From positions 1-59,801 of the forward strand of contig NZ_NFGZ01000017.1 in the NCBI RefSeq assembly GCF_002159175.1: DNA of 59,801 nucleotides, read 5' to 3'. Shown here piece by piece: positions 39,069-46,760 of this stretch. Under the pieces are notes generated by a model that saw nothing but the letters and a program-made list of their open reading frames with translations, ran no database searches and was not told where the DNA came from. Numbering within the stretch: the first letter of the stretch is position 1; each line of letters begins with the position of its first letter. The position numbers were made by a program, and so were the translations under genes. This stretch comes from Flavonifractor sp. An92. Lineage in GTDB: Bacteria > Bacillota > Clostridia > Oscillospirales > Oscillospiraceae.

Positions 39069-40808
39069 ATGAATTGGAAACACGATAACCGGGGTTATCT
39101 GCGCATTTTTGCCTCCTACTATAAGCCCCACTGGAAGCTCTTCGCCCTGGATATGGTGTGCGCGCTGCTCATCTGCATTGTGGACCTCCTCTTCCCGGTG
39201 CTGTCCCGCTACTCCATGCAGACCCTGCTGCCCGGGCAGGCCTTTACGGCCTTCTTCGCCCTCATGGCGGCCCTGGGCGCGGCCTATGTGCTGAAAAGCG
39301 TCTTTTACTACATCGTCACCTACTGGGGTCACCTGCTGGGCGTGCGGATGGAGGCCGATATCCGCCGGGACCTTTTCTCCCACATGCAGGACCTGTCCTT
39401 CTCCTTTTATGACAAGAACCGCACCGGCCAGCTCATGAGCCGGGTCACCGGCGACCTCTTCGAGATCACGGAGCTGGCCCACCACGGCCCGGAGGACCTC
39501 TTCATCTCGGCGGTGACCCTGCTGGGCGCCTTCTGCATCCTCCTCACCATCCAGTGGCAGCTGGCCCTGGTGGTGTTCGCCGTGATCCCCCTCTTCATTC
39601 TCTACACCGCCCTCACCCGCAAGAAGATGATGAAGGCCTCCACTGAGGTCAAGGCCAAGCTGGCCGGCATCAACGGCGAGGTGGAGTCCTCCCTCTCCGG
39701 CATGCGCACCGCCAAGGCCTTCGCCAACGAGGCGGCGGAGAGTGCCAAATTTGACGCCGCCAACGACCAGTTCCGGGGCGCCAAGCGGGGCTACTACCGC
39801 ATCATGGCCTTCTACCAGGCGGGGATGGAGTTCTTTATGGGCATCCTCTCGGTGCTGGTCATCGCCTTCGGCGGCTTCCTCATCATGCAGGGGAAGATGG
39901 ACTTCATCGACCTCACCACCTTCGCCCTCTATATCACCACTTTCATTACCCCCATCCGCAAGCTCTCCGCCTTCGTGGAGCAGTTCATGCAGGGTATGGC
40001 GGGCTTCAAACGCTTCGTGGAGCTCATGCGCCTGGAGCCGGAGATCCAGGACGCCCCCGACGCCCGGCCCCTCACCCATGTGGAGGGAGATATTTCCCTG
40101 GAAAACGTGACCTTCCGGTATGAGCGCTCCGCCGAGCCGGTGCTGGAGCACCTGTCCCTCCACATCCGCCCCGGCGAGACGGTGGCGGTGGTGGGCCCCT
40201 CCGGCGGCGGCAAGTCCACCCTCTGCCAGCTCATCCCCCGGTTCTACGACGTCACCGAGGGCCGGGTGCTGGTAGACGGTCAGGACGTGCGGGAGCTCAA
40301 GCAGCACGATCTGCGCGCCCACATCGGCATGGTCCAGCAGGACGTGTTCCTCTTCGCCGGCACCATCTACGATAACATCCGCTATGGCCGGCCCGACGCC
40401 ACCGAGGCCGAGATCATTGACGCCGCCCGCAAGGCGGAGATTTATGACGACATCGCCGCCATGCCCCAGGGCTTCCAGACCCAGGTGGGCGAGCGGGGCG
40501 TCATGCTCTCCGGCGGACAGAAGCAGCGTATCTCCATCGCCCGCATCTTTTTGAAAAATCCCCCCATCCTCATTCTGGATGAGGCCACTTCCGCCCTGGA
40601 CAGCGTCACCGAGGCCCACATCCAGTCGGCCCTGGACGCCCTGGCCGTGGGCCGCACCACTCTCATCATCGCCCACCGGCTCTCCACCATCCGCTCCGCC
40701 AGCCGCATCGTGGTCATCGACGGCAGCGGCATCGCCGAGGAGGGCACCCATGAGGAGCTGCTGGCCAAGAACGGGGCGTATGCCAAGCTGTCCCGGGCCC
40801 AGGCGTAG
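39069..40808 (+). CDS. ABC exporter, fused permease and ATPase (MsbA/BmrA type)
   Basis: The 579-residue half-transporter carries an N-terminal membrane domain of about six spans and a C-terminal ATPase with Walker A GPSGGGKST, signature LSGGQKQR, Walker B LILDEATSALD and the H-loop IIAHRLS. Half-transporters of this kind dimerise to export lipids, drugs or peptides. It is alone, so either it forms a homodimer or its partner is elsewhere. The substrate cannot be told. Repeat copy 2 begins 12 bases after its stop. Confidence 0.93.
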   Translation: MNWKHDNRGYLRIFASYYKPHWKLFALDMVCALLICIVDLLFPVLSRYSMQTLLPGQAFTAFFALMAALGAAYVLKSVFYYIVTYWGHLLGVRMEADIRRDLFSHMQDLSFSFYDKNRTGQLMSRVTGDLFEITELAHHGPEDLFISAVTLLGAFCILLTIQWQLALVVFAVIPLFILYTALTRKKMMKASTEVKAKLAGINGEVESSLSGMRTAKAFANEAAESAKFDAANDQFRGAKRGYYRIMAFYQAGMEFFMGILSVLVIAFGGFLIMQGKMDFIDLTTFALYITTFITPIRKLSAFVEQFMQGMAGFKRFVELMRLEPEIQDAPDARPLTHVEGDISLENVTFRYERSAEPVLEHLSLHIRPGETVAVVGPSGGGKSTLCQLIPRFYDVTEGRVLVDGQDVRELKQHDLRAHIGMVQQDVFLFAGTIYDNIRYGRPDATEAEIIDAARKAEIYDDIAAMPQGFQTQVGERGVMLSGGQKQRISIARIFLKNPPILILDEATSALDSVTEAHIQSALDALAVGRTTLIIAHRLSTIRSASRIVVIDGSGIAEEGTHEELLAKNGAYAKLSRAQA

Positions 40809-40819
40809 CCTGGGGGTGT

Positions 40820-41178
40820 TTGTCCTCGCCGGACGGGCGTCCTGCGCGGACAGCGCCCGATTTCTTTTCGCGGAAAAGAAACCGGGGAAAGAAAAGGCGG
40901 AGAGGGGAACTTCTCGTTCCCCTCTCCACTCCCCTCCAAAAGGGCGGCCTTTTCGGGGTCCGCCCATATTGCCAGGGTACAACGCTTTCCGGATAGGCGG
41001 AAAGCCTGGAATTGGCCGCGCCATGCTAAGGAAATACCACCGCAGCAGAATGAAAGCCGGGATGCGCTTTGGGGGAGCCCAGAGGGGGGTATCCCCCCTC
41101 TGGGCTTTCTTTCCCACCGCTTTCTTTGCAAAGAAAGCGGTGCTCCCGCCGAGCAGGCGGCCCGCCCGGCGAGGGCAA
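40820..41178 (-). repeat. MITE-like hairpin-rich repeat, copy 2 (reverse)
   Basis: A 359-bp copy in opposite orientation to copies 1 and 3. Both terminal inverted repeats are intact: TTGTCCTCGCCGGACGGGC at 40820 and, reversed, TTGCCCTCGCCGGGCGGGC ending at 41178. All five internal palindromes are present in the same order. It fills most of the gap between the ABC exporter gene and mnmG. Confidence 0.92.
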
Positions 41179-41207
41179 CGCCACCGGCCTTTGCCGGAGC
41201 CAGAAGA

Positions 41208-41236
41208 AGAGGAACCCTACCGGGCTCCTCTCTTTT
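41208..41236 (+). terminator. Probable terminator after the ABC exporter and repeat copy 2
   Basis: AGAGGAACCC/GGGCTCCTCT, one mismatch in the stem, is followed by CTTTT. It lies just before the mnmG promoter. Confidence 0.6.
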
Positions 41237-41261
41237 CATTTGTCCTCGGTTTTGCTATAAT
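41233..41261 (+). promoter_or_regulatory. Sigma-A promoter of mnmG
   Basis: A consensus TATAAT at 41256-41261 has TTTTCA 17 bases upstream, giving a leader of about 30 bases. Confidence 0.65.
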
Positions 41262-41299
41262 AGTGCGAAACAGACCCATCCTAAGAGCGAGGAATGACC

Positions 41300-43162
41300 A
41301 TGGACTACAACGCGGGACAATACGACATCGCCGTCATCGGCGCGGGCCACGCGGGAATCGAGGCCGCCTTGGCCGCGGCGCGGCTGGGGCTGCGGACCCT
41401 CTGCTTCACGGTGAACCTGGACGCGGTGGGCAACATGCCCTGTAACCCGGCCATTGGCGGCACCGGCAAGGGCCACCTGGTCCGGGAGCTGGACGCCCTG
41501 GGCGGCGAGATGGCCCGGGCGGCGGACAAGGCCTGCATCCAGTACCGGGTGCTCAACAAGGGCAAGGGCCCGGCGGTCTGGTCCCTGCGGGCCCAGGCGG
41601 ACCGGCGGGAGTACCAGAAGATCATGAAGCACACCCTGGAGAAGCAGGAGAACCTGTGGGTGAAGCAGGGCGAAGTCACCGACGTACTCACCAAGGACGG
41701 CGCGGTGTCCGCCGTGCGCACCGCCACCGGCGCCATCTATGAGGTAAAGGCGGCGGTCATCGCCACCGGCACCCACCTGGGGGGCCGCATCATCGTGGGC
41801 GAGGTCACCCGGGACTCAGGGCCCGACGGGCTCATGGCGGCCCTCCCTCTCACCGAGAGTTTAAAGAAGCTGGGCCTCCCCATCCGCCGCTTCAAGACCG
41901 GCACGCCCCCCCGGGTCAACGCCCGCAGCGTGGACTTTTCCAAAATGGAGCTTCAGGAGGGGGATGAGACCCCGGTGCCCTTCTCCTTTGAGACGGCGGA
42001 GCCCCCGAAAAATCAGGCGGTGTGCCATCTCACTTATACCAACCAGCGCACCCACGACATCATCCGGGCCAATCTGGACCGCTCTCCCCTCTTTTCCGGG
42101 GTCATTGAGGGAGTGGGCCCCCGCTACTGCCCCTCCATCGAGGACAAGGTGGTCCGCTTTGCCGACAAAGAGCGCCATCAGCTCTTCATCGAGCCCATGG
42201 GCCTGGACACCGAGGAGCTCTACATCCAGGGCTTCTCCTCCTCCCTCCCGGAGGACGTGCAGGTGGCTATGCTCCACACCATCCCCGGCCTGGAGCACGC
42301 TGAGATGACCCGTGCGGCCTACGCCATCGAGTACGACTGTATCGACCCCACCGCCCTCCTCCCCACTCTGGAGTGCAAGAGCGTGCCCGGCCTCTACGGC
42401 GCGGGGCAGTTCAACGGCTCCTCCGGGTACGAGGAGGCGGCGGTGCAGGGCTTCGTGGCCGGGGTGAACGCGGCGCTGAAAATTTTGGGCCGCCCGCCCA
42501 TGGTCATCGGCCGGGACCAGGGGTATATCGGCGTCCTCATCGACGACCTTGTCACTAAGGGCACCAACGAGCCCTACCGCATGATGACCTCCCGCACCGA
42601 GTACCGCCTCCTCCACCGGCAGGACAACGCTGACCAGCGCCTGTGCCCGGTGGGGCACATGGTAGGCCTGGTCAGCGACGAGCGGTACCGCAAGGTGCTG
42701 GACAAGTACGCCGCAGTGGAGAAGGAGCGCAAGCGCCTGGAGCACACCGGCGCAGCTCCCTCCCCGGAGCTGAATGCCCTCCTGGAGCAGCGGGGGGAGC
42801 CGCCGGTGCCCAACGGGGCCCGGCTGGCGGACCTTCTCCGGCGGCCCCGGGTGAGTTACGCGGATCTGGCCCCCTTTGACCCCCAGCGCCCGGCGCTTTC
42901 CCAAGCGGAGGCCGAGGCGGTGGAGATCGCCGTGAAATACCAGGGCTATATCGAAAAGCAGCTCCGGCAGGTGGAGGAGATGCGCCGGCTGGAGGGCCGG
43001 CCTCTGCCGCCGGACCTGGACTACGCCAACATGACCGGCCTGCGTCTGGAGGCCCGTCAGAAACTGCAAACCATCCGACCGTTGAATTTGGGCCAGGCCA
43101 GCCGCATCTCCGGCGTCAGCCCCGCCGACGTGGCGGTGCTGATGGTGGCTCTGGGCGACTGA
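41300..43162 (+). CDS. mnmG: tRNA U34 modification enzyme MnmG (GidA)
   Basis: The 620-residue FAD enzyme is the partner of MnmE in wobble-uridine modification. It starts with the FAD-binding [17 protein letters not shown], followed by [16 protein letters not shown] and MARAADKA. Later come the conserved GIRFYRPPQRL-type [15 protein letters not shown] and [21 protein letters not shown]. The C terminus ([20 protein letters not shown]) is the MnmE-binding helical domain, and its end [16 protein letters not shown] is typical. The second of two ATG codons was chosen because AGGA lies seven bases before it. rsmG, which often follows mnmG, is absent. Confidence 0.96.
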   Translation: MDYNAGQYDIAVIGAGHAGIEAALAAARLGLRTLCFTVNLDAVGNMPCNPAIGGTGKGHLVRELDALGGEMARAADKACIQYRVLNKGKGPAVWSLRAQADRREYQKIMKHTLEKQENLWVKQGEVTDVLTKDGAVSAVRTATGAIYEVKAAVIATGTHLGGRIIVGEVTRDSGPDGLMAALPLTESLKKLGLPIRRFKTGTPPRVNARSVDFSKMELQEGDETPVPFSFETAEPPKNQAVCHLTYTNQRTHDIIRANLDRSPLFSGVIEGVGPRYCPSIEDKVVRFADKERHQLFIEPMGLDTEELYIQGFSSSLPEDVQVAMLHTIPGLEHAEMTRAAYAIEYDCIDPTALLPTLECKSVPGLYGAGQFNGSSGYEEAAVQGFVAGVNAALKILGRPPMVIGRDQGYIGVLIDDLVTKGTNEPYRMMTSRTEYRLLHRQDNADQRLCPVGHMVGLVSDERYRKVLDKYAAVEKERKRLEHTGAAPSPELNALLEQRGEPPVPNGARLADLLRRPRVSYADLAPFDPQRPALSQAEAEAVEIAVKYQGYIEKQLRQVEEMRRLEGRPLPPDLDYANMTGLRLEARQKLQTIRPLNLGQASRISGVSPADVAVLMVALGD

Positions 43163-43179
43163 TTAGAAAGGAAACGCAT

Positions 43180-43899
43180 ATGCGACCCATGAATCTGGGC
43201 ACCCTGATGGTGAACAACTACCTCTTCCCCACCCTGGCCGGGTATCTCCTGGTGGACACCGGATACGAGGGGGGCGGCGAGGCATTCTTCCGGCAGCTGA
43301 GCCGGAAGAAGATCGACCCCAACGAATTGCAGTGGGTGTTCCTCACCCACGCCCACGACGACCATGCGGGCTTTTTGAATGAAGTCCTCCGGGGCACCCG
43401 GGCCCGGGTGCTCCTCCACCCCCTGGCGCTGGAGCGGCTGCGGGGCGGCAAGAACCCGGACATCGGCGGCTGCCCCAACTACCACTCGGTGCTGGCCCGC
43501 CGGGCGCTTTCTCTGGCCGGACGGGGCAAACAGACCTTCCCGCCCCTCCCCCGGGAGCTGGAAAACCGCTGCATCCCCCTGGAGGGGGCCCGCCGCCGGG
43601 ACCTGGAGTCCAGCCTGGGGGTCACCTTCCTGGACACCCCCGGCCACACCGCCGACTCCATGTCCCTCCTCACCGAGGACGGCTCCCTCTTCTGCGGCGA
43701 CGCGGCCATGGCCGGACCGCTGTCCAGCAACTACGCCGCCAACTGGATGGAGGATGCGGAGGAGTACCGCGCCTCCTGGGAGACCATGCTGGACAGCGGC
43801 GCGCGGATGGTCTATCCCGGCCACGGCGGGGCCTTCCCGCTGGGCCTGCTGGGCCGGGCCTACCCGAAACTGAAGCGGGTCCACCTCCGCAAGCCCTGA
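43180..43899 (+). CDS. MBL-fold metallo-hydrolase
   Basis: The 239-residue protein has the metallo-beta-lactamase motif THAHDDHAGF, a later histidine in DTPGHTADS, the bridging aspartate in LFCGDAA, and a last histidine in YPGHGGAF. Together these give a complete two-metal site. Related proteins include glyoxalase II, RNases and lactonases, and nothing more specific is visible. It starts 17 bases after mnmG with AAGGAAA upstream and is likely co-transcribed with mnmG and perhaps mnmA. Confidence 0.88.
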   Translation: MRPMNLGTLMVNNYLFPTLAGYLLVDTGYEGGGEAFFRQLSRKKIDPNELQWVFLTHAHDDHAGFLNEVLRGTRARVLLHPLALERLRGGKNPDIGGCPNYHSVLARRALSLAGRGKQTFPPLPRELENRCIPLEGARRRDLESSLGVTFLDTPGHTADSMSLLTEDGSLFCGDAAMAGPLSSNYAANWMEDAEEYRASWETMLDSGARMVYPGHGGAFPLGLLGRAYPKLKRVHLRKP

Positions 43900-43953
43900 G
43901 ACGGTGGAAAACCGGTGGAAGTTGTGGATAACTTACCTGACAGGAGGGAATGA

Positions 43954-44967
43954 ATGAGAGACAAGCTGGTATTGGGCCTCTCCGGCGGGGTGGACTCCGC
44001 GGTGGCGGCCCGGCGGCTGCGGGAGGAGTACGACGTGACCTGCCTGTGGCTGGACATCGGCCTGGGGGGCGGCGAGGACGCCGCCGCGGTGGCGGCGGAG
44101 CTGGGCCTCCCCTTTGAGACGGCGGACATCCGGGACGCCCTGGAGCAGCAGGTCTGCGGCCCCTTCGCCGCCGACTATCTGGCCGGGCGTACCCCCCTGC
44201 CCTGTGCCCGGTGCAATCCCACCGTGAAATTCCCTGCCCTGCTGGCGCTGGCCGACCGCATCGGCGCGCCCTATGTGGCCACCGGGCACTATGCCCGCCG
44301 GGGCGTGGGCCCCGACGGCCGGGCTCTGCTGCTGAAAGGCCGCCCGGCCAACGACCAGTCCTATATGCTGGCCCGTCTGCCCCAGGAGATTTTGCGCCGC
44401 ACCGTGTTCCCCCTGGGGGACCTGGAGAAATCCGAGGTGCGGGCCCTGGCCAAGAGCTGGGGCATCCCGGTGGCGGAGAAGCCGGACTCCATGGAGATCT
44501 GCTTCATCCCCGACGGGGACTACGCCGCCTGGCTGGACAAGCGGGGCGGCACGCCGCCTCCCGGTGACTTTGTGGACCGGGAGGGGAACGTGATGGGCCG
44601 CCACAAGGGCATCCACCACTATACCCTGGGCCAGCGGCGGGGCCTGGGGGTGTCGGGGCCCCATCGGTACTTCGTCTCGGCCATCCGGCCGGAGACCAAT
44701 CAGGTGGTCCTCTCCGACGGCACCGACCTCCACGCCGACCGGGCTTGCTGCACCGACCTCAACTGGATCGCCCTGCCCGGGCTCACCGCCCCCCGGCGGT
44801 GCACCGTGCGCCTGCGGCACTCCAAGAACGAGACGGAGGCGGTCCTCCACCCCACGGAACAGGGAGTGGAGATCCAGATGCTCACCCCCGCCCGGGCCCC
44901 TACGCCGGGCCAGCTGGCGGTGTTCTACGACGGGGATTCCGTCCTGGGCAGCGGCTGGATCTGCTAA
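43954..44967 (+). CDS. mnmA: tRNA-uridine 2-sulfurtransferase MnmA
   Basis: The 337-residue enzyme thiolates U34 of Lys, Glu and Gln tRNAs. Seen are the PP-loop SGGVDSAVAA, the first catalytic cysteine in PLPCARCNPTVKF, the GHYAR segment, NDQSYMLARLP, and the second cysteine in DSMEICFIPDGDY. A C-terminal beta barrel follows. The segment after the PP-loop is shorter than in E. coli MnmA, lacking the usual WDDxxxC insertion. GGAGGG precedes the ATG. Together with mnmE and mnmG this supplies the complete 5- and 2-position modification of U34. A perfect DnaA box lies just upstream. Confidence 0.92.
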   Translation: MRDKLVLGLSGGVDSAVAARRLREEYDVTCLWLDIGLGGGEDAAAVAAELGLPFETADIRDALEQQVCGPFAADYLAGRTPLPCARCNPTVKFPALLALADRIGAPYVATGHYARRGVGPDGRALLLKGRPANDQSYMLARLPQEILRRTVFPLGDLEKSEVRALAKSWGIPVAEKPDSMEICFIPDGDYAAWLDKRGGTPPPGDFVDREGNVMGRHKGIHHYTLGQRRGLGVSGPHRYFVSAIRPETNQVVLSDGTDLHADRACCTDLNWIALPGLTAPRRCTVRLRHSKNETEAVLHPTEQGVEIQMLTPARAPTPGQLAVFYDGDSVLGSGWIC

Positions 44968-44971
44968 AACA

Positions 44972-45020
44972 AAAAACGTCCTGTATTCTCTTGCACTGAG
45001 AATACGAGACGTTTTGTTTT
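44972..45020 (+). terminator. Terminator of mnmA
   Basis: A long stem (AAACGTC, GTATTCTC paired with GAGAATAC, GACGTTT, with two-base internal loops) is followed by TTGTTTT. Confidence 0.85.
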
Positions 45021-45040
45021 ATCCGGACAATCCGGAGGAT

Positions 45041-45400
45041 TTGCCCTCGCCGGGCGGGCCGCCTACTCGGCGGGAGTACCGCTTTCTTTGCAAAGAAAGC
45101 GGTGGGAAAGAAAGCCCAGAGGGGGGATACCCCCCTCTGGACTCCCCCAAAGCGCATCCCGGCCTCCATCCGGCTGCGGAGGGATTTCCTTACTCTGGCG
45201 TGGCCAATTCCAGGCTTTCCGCCTATCCGGAAAGCGTTGTACCCTGCCAATATGGGGCGGCTCCCTGAAAAGGCCGCCCTTTTGGAGGGGAGTGGAGAGG
45301 GGAACGAGAAGTTCCCCTCTCTGCCTTTTCTTTCCCCGGTTTCTTTTCGCGAAAAGAAATCGGGCGCTGTCCGCGTAGGACGCCCGCGCGGCGAGCGCAC
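45041..45400 (+). repeat. MITE-like hairpin-rich repeat, copy 3 (forward)
   Basis: A 360-bp copy between the convergent mnmA and cinA genes. Modules: 26-bp perfect palindrome at 45078-45103; CCAGAGGGGGG hairpin at 45116-45140; GCTTTCCG hairpin at 45214-45235; GAGAGGGGAAC hairpin at 45295-45321; 20-bp palindrome TTTCTTTTCGCGAAAAGAAA at 45340-45359. Left terminus TTGCCCTCGCCGGGCGGGC; right terminus degenerate. Confidence 0.92.
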
Positions 45401-45424
45401 ATCCCTCCGGTCTGACCGGGGATG

Positions 45425-46672
45425 TTACAGCTCCAGCCCGGCGCAGTACCGCCGTACCAGGTCAAAGGCGTTGTGGGCGGCGGCAGTGCGTACCCGCTCC
45501 CGGCCGTTCCCGGCGTGGAGCTCCCGGACGTGGGTGCCCTCGGGGGTGGCAATGCCTACATACACCAGTCCCACCGGGTTGCCCCGGTCGTCGGGGTCAG
45601 GCCCGGCCACGCCGGTGACCGACACGGCCAGATCGCTGCCCAGCACCCGCCGGGCCCCCTCGGCCATGGCCCGGGCCACCGGCTCGGACACCGCGCCGTA
45701 CTGCTCCAGCAGGTCCTCCGGCACGCCCAGCACGGTGTGCTTCACCTCGGTGGCGTAACTCACCACGCCGCCACGGAACACGGCGGAAGCCCCGGACAGG
45801 TCGGTCATCCGCTTGGCGATCAGTCCGCCGGTGCAGCTCTCGGCGGAGCCCAGGGTGAGGCCTTTTTCCTTCAGCAGCGCCAGCACCGCCGCCTCCAGAG
45901 AGGGGATGTCGGCGCCGTAAATTTTGTCCCCAAACAGCTCCCGCAGCTCCTTCTCCACCGGGGCGATGAGAGCCCGGGCGGCGTCCTCATTCTCCGCCTT
46001 GGCGGTGATGCGCAGCTCGCACTCCCCCTCCTTGGCGTAGGGGGCCAGGGTGGGATTGGTCATGGCATTCATTTTTTCCCGCAGGAGGGATTCCATCCCC
46101 GACTCCCCGATACCAAAGAGTTTCAGCGTCCGGGACACGATGGTCCCCTCGGACAGGGACTGGAGATAGGGCACAGCCCGGTAGGTGAACATGGCCTTGC
46201 ACTCCCGGGGCGGGCCGGGGAGCATGATGATATGGACGCCGTCGGCCTCAAAGCCGCAGCCCGGGGCAGTGCCCCAGTCGTTTTGGAACACAGTGGCCCC
46301 CTCGGGCATATAGAACTGCTGGCGGTTGTTGGTGGTCATTTCCCGCCCGATTTTCTGGAAAAAGGCCCGGCAGCGCTCCTCGGCCTCCTGGTTGTAGACC
46401 AACTCCTTGCCGAAGCAGGCAGCCAGCACGTTTTTGGTCAGGTCGTCGCAGGTGGGCCCCAGCCCGCCGGTGGTGAGGATGAGGTCGGCCCGGGACTTGG
46501 CCAGCTCCACGGCGGCGCGGAGCCGCTCCGGGTTATCCCCCACCACGGTGTGGTAATAGACGTTGATACCCAGGGCGGAGAGCCCCTGGGAGAGCATCTG
46601 CGCATCGGTGTTGGCGATGTTGCCCAGCAGCAGCTCGGTGCCGACGGCGATGAGTTCAGCGGTGTGTGACAT
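45425..46672 (-). CDS. cinA: CinA: competence/damage-inducible protein, nicotinamide-nucleotide amidase
   Basis: The 415-residue protein joins an N-terminal MoaB/MogA-like domain (AELIAVGTELLLGNIANTDA, TTGGLGPTCDD) to a C-terminal PncC amidase domain (GSAESCTGGLIAKRMTDLSG, GVVSYATEVKHTVLGV, VSVTGVAGP). The C-terminal domain deamidates nicotinamide mononucleotide in the pyridine-nucleotide salvage cycle; the N-terminal domain can act as an ADP-ribose pyrophosphatase. In Streptococcus and Bacillus cinA is tied to competence. AGGAGG lies before the ATG at 46672. Its stop is 25 bases from repeat copy 3. Confidence 0.95.
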   Translation of the reverse strand: MSHTAELIAVGTELLLGNIANTDAQMLSQGLSALGINVYYHTVVGDNPERLRAAVELAKSRADLILTTGGLGPTCDDLTKNVLAACFGKELVYNQEAEERCRAFFQKIGREMTTNNRQQFYMPEGATVFQNDWGTAPGCGFEADGVHIIMLPGPPRECKAMFTYRAVPYLQSLSEGTIVSRTLKLFGIGESGMESLLREKMNAMTNPTLAPYAKEGECELRITAKAENEDAARALIAPVEKELRELFGDKIYGADIPSLEAAVLALLKEKGLTLGSAESCTGGLIAKRMTDLSGASAVFRGGVVSYATEVKHTVLGVPEDLLEQYGAVSEPVARAMAEGARRVLGSDLAVSVTGVAGPDPDDRGNPVGLVYVGIATPEGTHVRELHAGNGRERVRTAAAHNAFDLVRRYCAGLEL

Positions 46673-46705
46673 GGCAAAAGACCTCCTCACAGCTTGGATG
46701 GGGGC

Positions 46706-46744
46706 AAAAAGGGCCCCCGGTATGGAGTGTAATACCGGGGGCCC
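46706..46744 (-). terminator. Terminator of the secreted repeat protein
   Basis: GGGCCCCCGGTAT/ATACCGGGGGCCC is flanked on the left by A5, a T-tract on the minus strand, 17 bases past the stop. Confidence 0.9.
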
Positions 46745-46760
46745 TGTGCGTCAAGGCAAA

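Noticed and set aside
40820-41178. Possible protein-coding genes across the repeat copies
   Set aside because: Frames change between copies, palindromes interrupt them and no start with a ribosome-binding site is shared.
45399-45427. Inverted repeat ACATCCC...GGGATGT as the cinA terminator
   Set aside because: No T-tract follows on the minus strand, and it overlaps the end of repeat copy 3 and the last codons of cinA.
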